A program made the position numbers and the translations under genes. A model generated the notes under the pieces. The model searched no databases. It had not been told where the DNA came from and saw nothing but the letters and a program-made list of their open reading frames with translations. A stretch of 64,000 nt of DNA from Corynebacterium suranareeae (GTDB taxonomy: Bacteria > Actinomycetota > Actinomycetes > Mycobacteriales > Mycobacteriaceae), in contig NZ_AP017369.1 in the NCBI RefSeq assembly GCF_002355155.1, forward strand, positions 2,294,001 to 2,358,000, written 5' to 3'. This document shows, piece after piece, positions 34,750-45,862 of this stretch. The stretch's first letter is position 1. The number at the start of each line of letters is the position of its first letter.

Positions 34750-35019
34750 CTCAATCCTTTCGCCTCAACATTTATACGAAAACCATCATACTACGATATT
34801 TTTAAAACTAAACACATCTTATTATCTTGCCGTCACCCTCCCAGGCGAAAGCGCACTAACCCGAGCAAATGAACATAAATACAAACGCGCTGACATCACC
34901 GTTTATGCCAACAACCACATAAGTACTACAATTTTCGTAGTACGCAGTAAATCGTACATCAGAGCCTGGGGCTTCGGTCTCACATCAACACCCGCACACC
35001 CGAAAGAACTGGAGCAAGT
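34750..35019. promoter_or_regulatory. Divergent control region with TACTACGA-type sites
   Basis: Between the arginase-family gene and the second reductase. A palindrome GTACTAC-N7-GTAGTAC lies at 34922-34942, about 78 bases before the plus-strand ATG. The half-site TACTACGA recurs at 34789-34796, about 40 bases before the minus-strand start. Similar TACT-AGTA dyads are bound by HxlR/DUF24-type redox regulators, but no regulator gene of that family is in the window. Confidence 0.5.
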
Positions 35020-35793
35020 ATGACAACGGTCGGCATTATTGGCAGTGGAAACATCGGAGGTGCCCTGGCACGCATGGCGGTTGCTGCTGGATACGATGTA
35101 ATTGTTAGTAATTCCCGCGGTCCGGAATCCCTCACAGATCAGGTGGCAAGCCTTGGAAAGCGGGCTCGCGCTGCAACCCCTGAAGAGGCAGCGCGTGAAG
35201 GAGATCTCGTTGTCGCTGCAGTTGGGTTCCGCCATCACACAGAACTACCAGTCGAGGCTTTGGCAGGTAAGACGGTCATCGATACGATGAATTATTTCCC
35301 GGAGTTTGACGGTGTATACCCTGAACTCGATGCACGCGAAATTACCAGCAGTGAGCTTGTGCAGAAGCATCTCTCACAATCACATGTCGTCAAAGTACTC
35401 AACAATCTCGATTCCATACGTTTGGAAACTGCAGCACAGCCTGCGGGATCACCTGCACGTTCTGCCCTGTCCATCAGTGCAAACGATAAAGCAGCACAAG
35501 CTGAAGCTGCAGCATTTACCCATGCCATCGGTTATGACACAGTAGAAAACGGCACTCTTGCTGACAGCTGGAGACATGAGGCCGGCACCCCTGTAAACGT
35601 ACTCCCCTATATTGAACCTGCCACCAAAAAGATCAGCGAAGAAGAATTCTGGTCAACATGGCTCAACCAAGCTTCTCCTGTCACTGTTCCTGCAGACTGT
35701 GTACGCGATCTGCTTAACCAGGCTAATCGCACAGGTCGTGTCGGTGGCGCCTCGGCTGACTGGCTACAGCTTATTCCTGGGGAACCTGCCTAA
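35020..35793 (+). CDS. F420-type NADP-binding reductase, paralogue 2, 257 aa
   Basis: Same family as the protein at 33080. It opens MTTVGIIGSGNIGGALARMA with the dinucleotide loop, followed by YDVIVSNSRGPESLTDQVAS and the matching TPEEAAREGDLVVAAVGFRH. The C-terminus is longer, with an extra PADCVRDLLNQANRTGRVGG stretch. A GGAG sequence precedes the ATG. It is divergent from the arginase-family gene behind a shared control region. NADPH-dependent reduction is inferred from the fold; the substrate is unknown. Confidence 0.88.
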   Translation: MTTVGIIGSGNIGGALARMAVAAGYDVIVSNSRGPESLTDQVASLGKRARAATPEEAAREGDLVVAAVGFRHHTELPVEALAGKTVIDTMNYFPEFDGVYPELDAREITSSELVQKHLSQSHVVKVLNNLDSIRLETAAQPAGSPARSALSISANDKAAQAEAAAFTHAIGYDTVENGTLADSWRHEAGTPVNVLPYIEPATKKISEEEFWSTWLNQASPVTVPADCVRDLLNQANRTGRVGGASADWLQLIPGEPA

Positions 35794-35867
35794 ACTGTTT
35801 TTGAGTTTCATTCCAGCTCAACAAATAGTTGGAGATTATGTTCAGGTGCACTAATCGGACACATTTT

Positions 35868-36728
35868 CTAACGCTGCTTTTGGCAATTCGGACAGAAGTG
35901 AGATCCGCGGTTCATGAAGTTCTCGCGGATGATTGGAGTGCCACAGCGCGCACAGGGCTCCCCTGTTTGGCCATAAGCATTAAGTGATAACGCAAAATAG
36001 CCGGAGTTGCCATTGACGTTGACATAGAGTGCATCAAACGATGTTCCACCTTGAGCTAAAGCTTTGATCATCACTTCTTTGCCAGCGTGAAGAAGTTCTT
36101 CCAAACGGGCAAGGGAAAGTCGATCGGCACGCTGAAGTGGGTGGATTTGTGCTTGCCACAACATTTCATCGGCGTAGATATTTCCGATGCCAGAGACGAT
36201 TTCTTGGTTGAGCAGTAGCCGTTTGATCTCTGTTTTCCGGGACTTCAGGTTCCGTGCAACCGCAGAGAAATCAAAAGAGTCATCCAATAAATCGGTAGCG
36301 ATATGGGAGACGCGTTGGGGTACGCCGTCGACCAGCTCACCGAGCCACCAATATCCAAAAGTGCGTTGATCAACAAACCAAACTTCATCGCCACTATCTA
36401 GCTCAACTTTGGCCCGAAGGTGCGGACTAATTGGTGCGTCGGGTTCTTTGATGAGCATTTGGCCACTCATCCCGAGGTGAACCAGAAGGCCTAGATCGGG
36501 AGGGGTGTCGCCGGAGGGTTCGTCGATAAGCTCAAGCCAAAGGAATTTGCCGCGTCGCTTGGCGGCGCTGACCTTGAGTCCTACGATGTTGGCCTCGATT
36601 TCGGGGCCGCCGCCTAGTTGATTGCGGGCAGCACGCGGGTGGAGCACGGAGGCGGATACGATGGTGTGTCCAACCATGTGGTTTTCCAAACCGCGGCGCA
36701 CCACCTCAACTTCAGGCAGTTCAGGCAC
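35868..36728 (-). CDS. fpg: Formamidopyrimidine-DNA glycosylase Fpg/MutM
   Basis: Excises 8-oxoguanine and formamidopyrimidines and cleaves the abasic site. The N-terminus reads PELPEVEVVRRGLENHMVGH, with Pro1 as the catalytic nucleophile after removal of Met. Other motifs are LGMSGQMLIK and SGIGNIYADEMLWQAQIHP (helix-two-turn-helix). The C-terminal zinc finger is CARCGTPIIRENFMNRGSHF then CPNCQ. The GTG at 36728 is chosen because it puts Pro at position 2. The longest frame would add 32 residues and hide the nucleophile. It overlaps the rnc stop by eight bases. Confidence 0.97.
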   Translation of the reverse strand: MPELPEVEVVRRGLENHMVGHTIVSASVLHPRAARNQLGGGPEIEANIVGLKVSAAKRRGKFLWLELIDEPSGDTPPDLGLLVHLGMSGQMLIKEPDAPISPHLRAKVELDSGDEVWFVDQRTFGYWWLGELVDGVPQRVSHIATDLLDDSFDFSAVARNLKSRKTEIKRLLLNQEIVSGIGNIYADEMLWQAQIHPLQRADRLSLARLEELLHAGKEVMIKALAQGGTSFDALYVNVNGNSGYFALSLNAYGQTGEPCARCGTPIIRENFMNRGSHFCPNCQKQR

Positions 36729-37464
36729 GGGACTCCCGAAGCTTTCGGAAGGCCTGGTGTGCTGCTTCTTGTTCAGCCAGCTTCTTGTTCGGGCCTTCTC
36801 CCCGACCCATTTCTTCGCCTTCAAGCGTCACTATGGCAGTGAAAATTAGATCATGATCCGGACCAATTGAGGTGGCAGAATACTCAGCCATGGGGCGCTT
36901 GCGCTGGGCAAGTTCCTCTTGCAGGGTGGTCTTCCAGTCCTGGTGAATTCCGCGCGCTGAAGCATTCTCGATCTTGTAAGCGAACAGGCGAAGGACAACA
37001 TCGCGGGCAATTTCAAAACCGTGCTGGCGGAAAATCGCACCAAGCAATGCCTCGGTAGTATCAGCAAGAATGGAATCTTTACTGCGACCGTCGGTGAGCA
37101 ATTCACCTTTGCCAAGCAGAATGTGATCGCCAAGTTCGATTTCGCGGGCGATATCCGCCAGTCCGTAGCGGCTCACAATCGACGCACGCATTTTAGATAC
37201 ATCGGATTCCGGGCTGCTGGGGTATCGCTCATAGAGCTTATTGGCCACAGACAGACCTAAAACGGCGTCGCCGAGGAACTCCAGACGCTCATTGTTGGGA
37301 AGCATGCCATTTTCATTGGCAAATGAGCGGTGGGTTAAAGCGAGGACTAATAAGTCGCGCTGAATATCCACACCAAGGCGGTCCAACAAAGGCTGATGAT
37401 CTACCGCATCAAAAGCCTCATTAAGCGCATCGACCCCAGTTAGCCTGTTCTTCTTCCTGCTCAC
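36721..37464 (-). CDS. rnc: Ribonuclease III
   Basis: Cleaves double-stranded RNA in rRNA and mRNA processing. The nuclease domain has the signature NERLEFLGDAVLGLSVANKL, the earlier ALTHRSFANENGM, and DTTEALLGAIFRQHGFE with the catalytic Asp and Glu. The C-terminal dsRNA-binding domain has DWKTTLQEELAQRKRP and GPNKKLAEQEAAHQAFRKL. At 247 residues it has normal length. It sits between yceD and fpg with overlaps of four and eight bases, so the three are one translational unit. Confidence 0.97.
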   Translation of the reverse strand: MSRKKNRLTGVDALNEAFDAVDHQPLLDRLGVDIQRDLLVLALTHRSFANENGMLPNNERLEFLGDAVLGLSVANKLYERYPSSPESDVSKMRASIVSRYGLADIAREIELGDHILLGKGELLTDGRSKDSILADTTEALLGAIFRQHGFEIARDVVLRLFAYKIENASARGIHQDWKTTLQEELAQRKRPMAEYSATSIGPDHDLIFTAIVTLEGEEMGRGEGPNKKLAEQEAAHQAFRKLRESRA

Positions 37465-37997
37465 AGGAACTTCTCCAGTCCTGCCCAGCGAGGATCAACT
37501 TTCTCCTCGTTGTCAACCTCTTCAGAAATACCGTCTGGCGCCGGTGTTTCGTCATCTTGGCATTCGCCGTACCCAAGCTCTTCGCAGACAGGGTTGAACG
37601 GCAAGGTAAGGCCGGCTTCATCAATGACAGACTGAAGCAGATCAATCTGATCTTGATTGACCATGGGCAGCTCATCCTCGTCATCAGCTGCGTCTTCGCC
37701 TGTGACAAAGTCTGGATCGGCTGCGAAAACTTCAGAGATGTGCAAAGTCTTAGTTGGGGTGAGCTCACGAAGGCACCTAGAGCACTGGCCTTGAAGCTGT
37801 GCTTCAACGTCTGCTTCTACGGCAAGCCCGCCCCCAAGTGGGATAATTTGGGCCTCAACAACAACTTTTCCGCCCTCAGGAATCGCAATCATTTCCGGAC
37901 CAATGCGGGTGGGGCTCGGCCCCGATTGGGTGAGCGTTTCCGGAAGGGCACTTCCACGAAGGAGTGCGGCGACATCAAAAATAAATGGAGAGTTCAT
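37461..37997 (-). CDS. YceD/DUF177 family protein, 178 aa
   Basis: YceD proteins act in 23S rRNA maturation and usually precede rpmF; in actinobacteria they precede rnc, as here. Visible are FIFDVAALLRGSALPETLTQ, the zinc-like pattern QGQCSRCLRELTPTKTLHIS, and the second pair region FNPVCEELGYGECQDDE. The four Cys (two CxxC-like, partly relaxed) are close to those of the family. The central part is very acidic (EDAADDEDELP). I chose the ATG at 37997; a TTG two codons earlier is also in frame. It overlaps rnc by four bases. Confidence 0.9.
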   Translation of the reverse strand: MNSPFIFDVAALLRGSALPETLTQSGPSPTRIGPEMIAIPEGGKVVVEAQIIPLGGGLAVEADVEAQLQGQCSRCLRELTPTKTLHISEVFAADPDFVTGEDAADDEDELPMVNQDQIDLLQSVIDEAGLTLPFNPVCEELGYGECQDDETPAPDGISEEVDNEEKVDPRWAGLEKFL

Positions 37998-38101
37998 GAC
38001 CAAGATGATCCTACTCGTACCTCACCATAACTACATACATCAGATGAGGATCGATTGATGGGGAAACTAATTAATATAACTGAGCTAAACGGCTTGACTG
38101 T

Positions 38102-38917
38102 TTAGTAATCACGGTCGTCGCGGTCATAATCCCGGTCGTAGTCGCGTCCGTATTCCCTGTCGTAGCTTCGCTCGTAGTCACGGTCGTAATCTCCGCGTGC
38201 TGCAGGTTGCTCTTCGCGTGGTTCCCTGCCGGTGGCTCCTGCACCTCGGCGCAATGCGGAACGATCAGCTGTTACAGAACGCAGCGTGGTGGATAGTGAG
38301 GTTTCAAATTCAGCAAGCTTCGAGTCCACGTATTCATCGCATTCATTGCGCAACTTGTTGGAATCAGCATGTGCTGCATCAACAATACGATGTGCTTCTT
38401 CCATAGAGCGACGAACCACTTCCGCTTCACTGACCAGGCGTTCTTGCTCGGCTTGGCCTTCTGCGACTGCCCGGCGGTAGGCATCATTGCCGGAATTAAC
38501 CAGGCGCTCAGATTCAGCTTGCGCGCGCTCAGTCACGCTATTTGCTTCTCGACGCGCATCCCCAACAATTCGATCCGCCGTGTCATTAGCTTTACCGACG
38601 ACAGATTGGGCATGCTTGGTGGCATCTTCCACCATGGCGTCTGATTCTTCGGTGGCACGGGCAAGAAGGTTTCGTGCCTCATTTTCGGCGTCATCAACAA
38701 TGGCGATAGCTTTTTCTTCAGCTTCACGGATAACGCCATCACGGTGGTCTAACACATCTTGCGCATCATCAAGTTCCACTGGCAGCGCATCGCGCAAATC
38801 ATCTAACAGCGCGAGCACTTCCTGACGTGGAACCACGCAGTTTCCGGTCATGGGAACGCCGTATGCGCGTTGAACGGCTTGAACTAAATCATCCAGTGCT
38901 TCGAAGACCTTGTACAT
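38102..38917 (-). CDS. SepIVA-like DivIVA-domain coiled-coil protein, 271 aa
   Basis: The N-terminal part (MYKVFEALDDLVQAVQRAYG, then EVLALLDDLRDALPVELDDA) resembles the mycobacterial septation factor SepIVA, whose gene also lies next to yceD-rnc-fpg. A long coiled coil rich in Ala, Glu, Asp and Arg spans about residues 55-215. The last 30 or so residues are a repetitive Asp/Arg/Tyr tail (RDYDRDYERSYDREYGRDYD). It probably acts at the septum or in cell-envelope growth. The assignment is from gene order and fold; the tail is not a feature I know in SepIVA. Confidence 0.82.
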   Translation of the reverse strand: MYKVFEALDDLVQAVQRAYGVPMTGNCVVPRQEVLALLDDLRDALPVELDDAQDVLDHRDGVIREAEEKAIAIVDDAENEARNLLARATEESDAMVEDATKHAQSVVGKANDTADRIVGDARREANSVTERAQAESERLVNSGNDAYRRAVAEGQAEQERLVSEAEVVRRSMEEAHRIVDAAHADSNKLRNECDEYVDSKLAEFETSLSTTLRSVTADRSALRRGAGATGREPREEQPAARGDYDRDYERSYDREYGRDYDRDYDRDDRDY

Positions 38918-39126
38918 GCGGTTAATCGTACTGAAAACCTAGACCGCTTGCGTGTGGCGCGCCTAGTTCCAGCTGGGTATTTTTTACCAAACCAGCATGT
39001 AAAGCACCATTTAGATCATATTCGAAAACTTTTCCGATCAGCCCCGGGGGAAGGCCGTGTCCCAGCCTCAAGCTAGCCTTAGTTCTTGAAGAATCAAGGT
39101 GGATTTAGCACAAGTGCGGAAAGGTT

Positions 39127-40770
39127 GTGGTGGATATGCGTTCACTGCTTCGTGATATCCCTGCAGTGGGTTGGCTATTGACTGCACTAATTGTGGCGCG
39201 GATGGTAGTAATTACCCTGGTCATTATCGGTTTTGGGCTGCTTATCGACGCCCCCTCGCCCACTCAATCAGCGCCTTTTTGGTGGGTGCTCGCTGGTGCC
39301 ATCACAGCAGCTGCACTGCTGTGGGCGGAGGCTGTTTTACCCCAGCGTCTTCGAGCGAGAACTGAAAGCGTATGGCGTAAACAATTAGCACGTAAGAACT
39401 TAGGTCTTTCATCCACGGGCCACGATGACGCGCACATAATCACCTTGGCTACAGAGGCAACAACGAAAGCCTCAACATATACCGTGCTATTTTTAGGCCC
39501 ATTTTTTGCAGCGTTCTTAGCACCAATTGCGGTGATCATCGTGATTGGGCTAGCTCTGTCATGGTCGATTGCTGGACTCTTAAGTATCGGATTGTGCATC
39601 ATTCCGTTTGTCATTTCCTGGGCTCAGCGCATGCTCAAAGGAGCTGGTGCTGGATATGGTCGAGCTGCTGGGCAACTAGCTGGAGTCTTTTTAGAATCGG
39701 TGCGCACGTTGGGTACCACGATGATGCTCAACGCCACCGGTTCTCGGCGCCGCTTGATTGAACACCGGGCTGAAAAAATGCGATCGCAAGTGATGTCGTT
39801 GTTGTACCGAAATCAACTGATGATTTTGGTCACCGACGGTGTTTTTGGCATTGCCACCACTACTGTTGCCGTAGTTTTAGCTGTTGCCAGCTACTCCACG
39901 GAAACATTGACGCTTGGCCAAGCCATTGCGCTTGTTTTACTCGCACGTCTGCTGATTGATCCCATCAACCGAATGGGTCGGACTTTTTATACTGGCATGG
40001 CCGGCAAGCCGTCTTTGATAGCAATCAATAAAGCTCTTGCCACTCCCCCTGCAGTTACTGCTGCACCATCAACTAACAATTCTGTGCTGGTTGATGGTGA
40101 CCTCAACATTAGTAATCTCACCATCAGCCGCGGCGACACAGAGATAATCAACGGAATTTCTTTTGCTGTTTCTAAGGGCTCACATGTAGCCATTGTGGGG
40201 CCAAGTGGTGCTGGAAAATCTTCACTCGCCCTTGCACTATCAGGTCTTTTAGATTTTGAGGGCACCATTTCTATTGGTGGACATGATTGCACCATGGATG
40301 ATCTACGCGCCTCGATTAGTTTCGTTCCGCAATCCCCCACCTTGTTTAGCGGAACCATTGCGTCCAATATCGATCTCGCCAACACCGGGGTGGACTCCGC
40401 AGAAATCCACAGCCTCCTTCTCGGAGACGAACTTCCTGCTGATCTTGCAGTTGGCGAAACCGGAAAAGGCGTATCTGGCGGACAAGCTGCACGTATTTCC
40501 ATTGCCCGGGGACTTATGAAGAACTCTCGGATAGTCGTTTTTGATGAAGCCACAGCACAACTCGACTACGCAAATGCCAAGCAAGTACGCAAATCAGCTA
40601 AATCCCTTGACTGCACATTGCTTGAGATCACCCACAGACCTTCAGAAGCCCTCGACGCCGATATCATTGTGGTCTTAGAAAACGGATCCATCACCATGAT
40701 CGATACTCCCGAACAAGTATCTGCACACAATGCGTTTTTCCGCCAAGCAGTATTGGAGGAACAACATTGA
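39127..40770 (+). CDS. ABC transporter, fused membrane and ATPase domains, subunit 1 (547 aa)
   Basis: Half of a heterodimeric exporter. Six membrane segments occupy about residues 1-300, with AVGWLLTALIVARMVVITLV first. The ATPase domain has Walker A GPSGAGKSS, signature GVSGGQAARISIARGL, Walker B RIVVFDEATAQ and H-loop EITHRPSEAL. The layout resembles CydD, but no cytochrome bd genes are nearby. The start could be GTG 39127, GTG 39130 or ATG 39136; GGAAAGG lies just before. Its stop overlaps the start of the second subunit by four bases. Substrate unknown. Confidence 0.9.
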   Translation: MVDMRSLLRDIPAVGWLLTALIVARMVVITLVIIGFGLLIDAPSPTQSAPFWWVLAGAITAAALLWAEAVLPQRLRARTESVWRKQLARKNLGLSSTGHDDAHIITLATEATTKASTYTVLFLGPFFAAFLAPIAVIIVIGLALSWSIAGLLSIGLCIIPFVISWAQRMLKGAGAGYGRAAGQLAGVFLESVRTLGTTMMLNATGSRRRLIEHRAEKMRSQVMSLLYRNQLMILVTDGVFGIATTTVAVVLAVASYSTETLTLGQAIALVLLARLLIDPINRMGRTFYTGMAGKPSLIAINKALATPPAVTAAPSTNNSVLVDGDLNISNLTISRGDTEIINGISFAVSKGSHVAIVGPSGAGKSSLALALSGLLDFEGTISIGGHDCTMDDLRASISFVPQSPTLFSGTIASNIDLANTGVDSAEIHSLLLGDELPADLAVGETGKGVSGGQAARISIARGLMKNSRIVVFDEATAQLDYANAKQVRKSAKSLDCTLLEITHRPSEALDADIIVVLENGSITMIDTPEQVSAHNAFFRQAVLEEQH

Positions 40771-42299
40771 TCACCAGGCTTTTAAAGTTGGCCTCTACGG
40801 TATGGGTCGAGCTCAGTGCCTCCTCACTATTGCGTTTAGGCAATCAACTTTTCACTGCAGCTTTACTCCTTGTTCCCGTCTGGATCCTTCTCTACCGTCC
40901 AGACGTCTCCCTTATCGCTATCGCCGCCATCATGGCGTTCATCGCCATCATCGGAGCTGCATGCCGATGGGGTGAGCAAGTATGCGGCCACCGCGCCGCC
41001 TTTGGGCTGCTTGCCCACATGCGCGTGATGCTTTACGACGCCATCATCCGCAAAGGTAGCCCCGCAACGCCTAATGGCAGTGGCTCCATCATGTCGGTTG
41101 CTACCCGCGACATTAACTCCATTGAAGTATTTTTTGCGCATACTATTGGCCCCGCGATCACTGCGGTGATCCTCAGTGTGGCAGGTGTGGCAACGCTGAC
41201 CATGCTTGATCCTGTGGCGGGGCTAATTGGCTTAATCGGCATCATTATCGCGTGGTTAATCCCACTGATTGGAAAGAATTCAACCAACAACGAAGCCACA
41301 CAACGTGGTAACATTGCCCAGCATTTAACTGAAGACGCATCAGGGCGTTTAGAGATCAACTCTCATAGTGCCATTGAGGTTCGACTAAAAGCCCTGGGTG
41401 ACAAAGAACAAGGCTTGCACCACGAGGTCACCCAACAAGGCTTGATCGTAGGATTGCGACAGGGATTAGCCTTGTTGTGGCCATGGATTTCCGCAGCCCT
41501 CATGGTGGTCTTAGTTCCTGATTCTGGTGTTTTAGCCGCCGCTATTATCGTGGCTTTATCCCCATCATTAGATGCAGTGGAAGGTTTCGCCCGCACGATG
41601 CCCACTGCGTTAAATAGTGCCCGGCGCTACTTCTCTATCATTGATGCACCAATTGTCATTGCAGAACCCACAAATCCACAGCCACTACCGCAAGGACCAC
41701 TTGGTATCTGCATCGAAAACGTTAATGTAGGCAAAACAGGTTCGGTTTCTTTAAAAATTGCAGCCGGTGAACATATTGGCATCACCGGCCCCAGCGGTAG
41801 TGGCAAATCCACGCTGGCCAAAATGATCGTCAAACTCGCCAAACCAGATTCAGGCACCATCACCATCGCCGGCGTAGATATCGCAGATGTTTCTTCTACC
41901 GAACTGCGAGAAGCTATCACTATGGTGGAACAACGGTCAGTGCTTTTTAGAGGCAGCGTTTTAGATAATTTGCGGGTGGGCAATCCGGAGCTGTCTGAAG
42001 AAGAAGCTACAAAGGTGTTGAGGCGGGCGTCGATAAGCGAGCTACCTTTGGACAAGGACGCGCTAAAGCTATCTGGCGGGCAGCAACAACGGCTCTGCCT
42101 GGCGCGTGCTTTGGCACGCAACCCGAGGGTGTTGATTGTCGATGAAGCCACCAGCCATCAAGATGCACTGCATCAGTCTGAACTTGCCACGATGTTGTCC
42201 TCGTTGACCGATACCACCGTGATTATCATTGCCCACCGCAAAGCAGCGCTTAGCCACGTGGATCGTGTGATTGAGCTGCAGAATGTGCAAAATCCCTGA
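40767..42299 (+). CDS. ABC transporter, fused membrane and ATPase domains, subunit 2 (510 aa)
   Basis: Partner of the upstream subunit. It has six membrane segments, then Walker A GPSGSGKST, signature LSGGQQQRLCLARALAR, Walker B VLIVDEATSHQD and H-loop IIIAHRKAAL. The two subunits differ in their signature loops (GVSGGQAAR versus LSGGQQQR), as in asymmetric exporters with one weaker ATP site. The stop codon lies inside the following terminator stem. Export of peptides, thiols or lipids is possible by family. Confidence 0.9.
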   Translation: MITRLLKLASTVWVELSASSLLRLGNQLFTAALLLVPVWILLYRPDVSLIAIAAIMAFIAIIGAACRWGEQVCGHRAAFGLLAHMRVMLYDAIIRKGSPATPNGSGSIMSVATRDINSIEVFFAHTIGPAITAVILSVAGVATLTMLDPVAGLIGLIGIIIAWLIPLIGKNSTNNEATQRGNIAQHLTEDASGRLEINSHSAIEVRLKALGDKEQGLHHEVTQQGLIVGLRQGLALLWPWISAALMVVLVPDSGVLAAAIIVALSPSLDAVEGFARTMPTALNSARRYFSIIDAPIVIAEPTNPQPLPQGPLGICIENVNVGKTGSVSLKIAAGEHIGITGPSGSGKSTLAKMIVKLAKPDSGTITIAGVDIADVSSTELREAITMVEQRSVLFRGSVLDNLRVGNPELSEEEATKVLRRASISELPLDKDALKLSGGQQQRLCLARALARNPRVLIVDEATSHQDALHQSELATMLSSLTDTTVIIIAHRKAALSHVDRVIELQNVQNP

Positions 42300-42323
42300 C
42301 CTACACATGAGATCAGGGATTTT
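42289..42323. terminator. Bidirectional terminator between ABC exporter and gdh
   Basis: Perfect 11-base inverted repeat AAAATCCCTGA / TCAGGGATTTT with a 13-base loop. The left arm contains the last codons and the stop codon (TGA) of the exporter gene. It ends 16 bases before the gdh stop, so it serves both genes. Confidence 0.85.
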
Positions 42324-42339
42324 AAGTGACTCAGGGTGA

Positions 42340-44327
<1,988 letters not shown>

Positions 44328-45437
44328 ATGACCAATCCCGCACTCAGCCCGTCGATTATTATCGCCCCTGATTCCTTCAAAGGAACTGCCACCGCATCTG
44401 AAGCTGCAACGTATTTAGGTGAAGGCGTTTTAGAAGTGCTCCCCGAGGCTTCTATTACTTTGGCACCCATGGCTGATGGTGGCGAAGGAACCTCGGCAGT
44501 TTTCGACGGTGAGGTCATAACATTACCCACGACCAACGCCGCAGGACTTCTCACCGAAGCCAGTTACACGTTCGACCCATCAACTAATACTGCATATATT
44601 GACATCGCCGCAGCCTCCGGCTTACCGGCTGTTGCCGACAATCCAGTTCCCACCACCGGAGACACCTACGGAACCGGTGTTCTTATAGCCGACGCTGTTA
44701 CCCGCGGCGCAACCCGTATCGCACTTGGGCTTGGCGGCTCGGCCACCACTGATGCTGGTTCAGGAATTTTAATCGCACTTGGAGCAGTCCCACGTAACAA
44801 AGCGGGATACGCTCTGCGCACCGGCGGCGCCGACCTGATCAACCTCGACTACATCGACACCGCAGAGCTGAATATCCCAGCAGCAGCCGTCGAATGGATC
44901 CTTTTAACCGATGTCGACGCCCCAGCCACCGGCCCACACGGTGCCGCCAGGGTATTCGGCCCCCAAAAAGGTGCTACAGAAAAAGATATTTTGCTTCTCG
45001 ACGCCGCCCTTGGCCACACCTGCGCCCAATTACAAGTTGATGGCACAAAGCCAGGAATGGGCGCAGCGGGTGGCATCGCGATTGGATTGACATGGCTGTC
45101 CACCCTCATGCACGGAAACGGCGAACACATTCACATCCTGCCCGGCGCGCCATTGATTGCCAGGTCCAACGGTATTGAAGCAGCACTGCCAGACACCGAT
45201 CTTCTCATTACTGGTGAAGGCAAGCTTGATTCGCAATCGTTTACCGGGAAGGTCGTGGGCACTTTGCACGCGTTGGCGCAATCTCATGGTGTCGATCTTG
45301 CAGTAGCAGCCGGAGGAGTGGAATCAGGTATTCCAGATGATTTCTTGGCTGTGGAAATGATTAAATCCTCCGACGTTGCAGCACAATTACGTGATGCTGG
45401 GCGGAGGATCGCTGAAGACTACTTGTCAAAAAACTAG
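44328..45437 (+). CDS. glxK: Glycerate kinase, type 1
   Basis: Phosphorylates D-glycerate with ATP. Family motifs are IIIAPDSFKGTATASEAATY near the start, LAPMADGGEGTSAVFDG, LGLGGSATTDAGSGILIALG and DTDLLITGEGKLDSQSFTGK. At 369 residues it is normal. No ribosome binding site is strong; the ATG follows GAAAGGCAACA. The last four bases overlap the convergent 132-residue gene. It supports growth on glycerate or glyoxylate-derived carbon. Confidence 0.95.
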   Translation: MTNPALSPSIIIAPDSFKGTATASEAATYLGEGVLEVLPEASITLAPMADGGEGTSAVFDGEVITLPTTNAAGLLTEASYTFDPSTNTAYIDIAAASGLPAVADNPVPTTGDTYGTGVLIADAVTRGATRIALGLGGSATTDAGSGILIALGAVPRNKAGYALRTGGADLINLDYIDTAELNIPAAAVEWILLTDVDAPATGPHGAARVFGPQKGATEKDILLLDAALGHTCAQLQVDGTKPGMGAAGGIAIGLTWLSTLMHGNGEHIHILPGAPLIARSNGIEAALPDTDLLITGEGKLDSQSFTGKVVGTLHALAQSHGVDLAVAAGGVESGIPDDFLAVEMIKSSDVAAQLRDAGRRIAEDYLSKN

Positions 45438-45832
45438 CGCAGGATTTCAACTGCCCAGGGATATACGGCAGGAACTTCATAGGCCAATTCTTGCTCAAGG
45501 AGGAAGGCATCCTTGGGCAGATCCGCTGGCGGGGTGAGAAGACGTGCAAAAATCATGGTGATTTGGTTGACGGATCCTTTTACCCCGTCGACTTCAATCA
45601 GGTAACGATTCACCGATGACTCTTCAAGTTCAGCATCTTCATGTTCATCGCGGTATGTCTGGCGGAGTTGTTCCTCAACGGCTTGTGGTACTTCGACTGC
45701 TGGATCATGAACGACAACGCCATGTTCCATCAGACCTTTATCAATCAAGAGGTTGGATACCACGGAAAATCGTCCCGCTAATGCGATGGAATCAGCGTCT
45801 GGGACTAACACATCAAATTGAATCTTCGGCAT
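45434..45832 (-). CDS. Conserved hypothetical protein, 132 aa
   Basis: Soluble, acidic and not recognised. It reads MPKIQFDVLVPDADSIALAG, then LIEVDGVKGSVNQITMIFAR, then LLEQELAYEVPAVYPWAVEI. The mix of strands and short helices suggests a small ferredoxin-like fold. The start at 45832 is preferred over 45877, which would run past the start of the divergent HIT-like gene at 45863. Convergent overlap with the kinase gene is four bases. Confidence 0.75.
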   Translation of the reverse strand: MPKIQFDVLVPDADSIALAGRFSVVSNLLIDKGLMEHGVVVHDPAVEVPQAVEEQLRQTYRDEHEDAELEESSVNRYLIEVDGVKGSVNQITMIFARLLTPPADLPKDAFLLEQELAYEVPAVYPWAVEILR

Positions 45833-45862
45833 AACTCCACAGTAGACAATAGCCTTGAGGGT

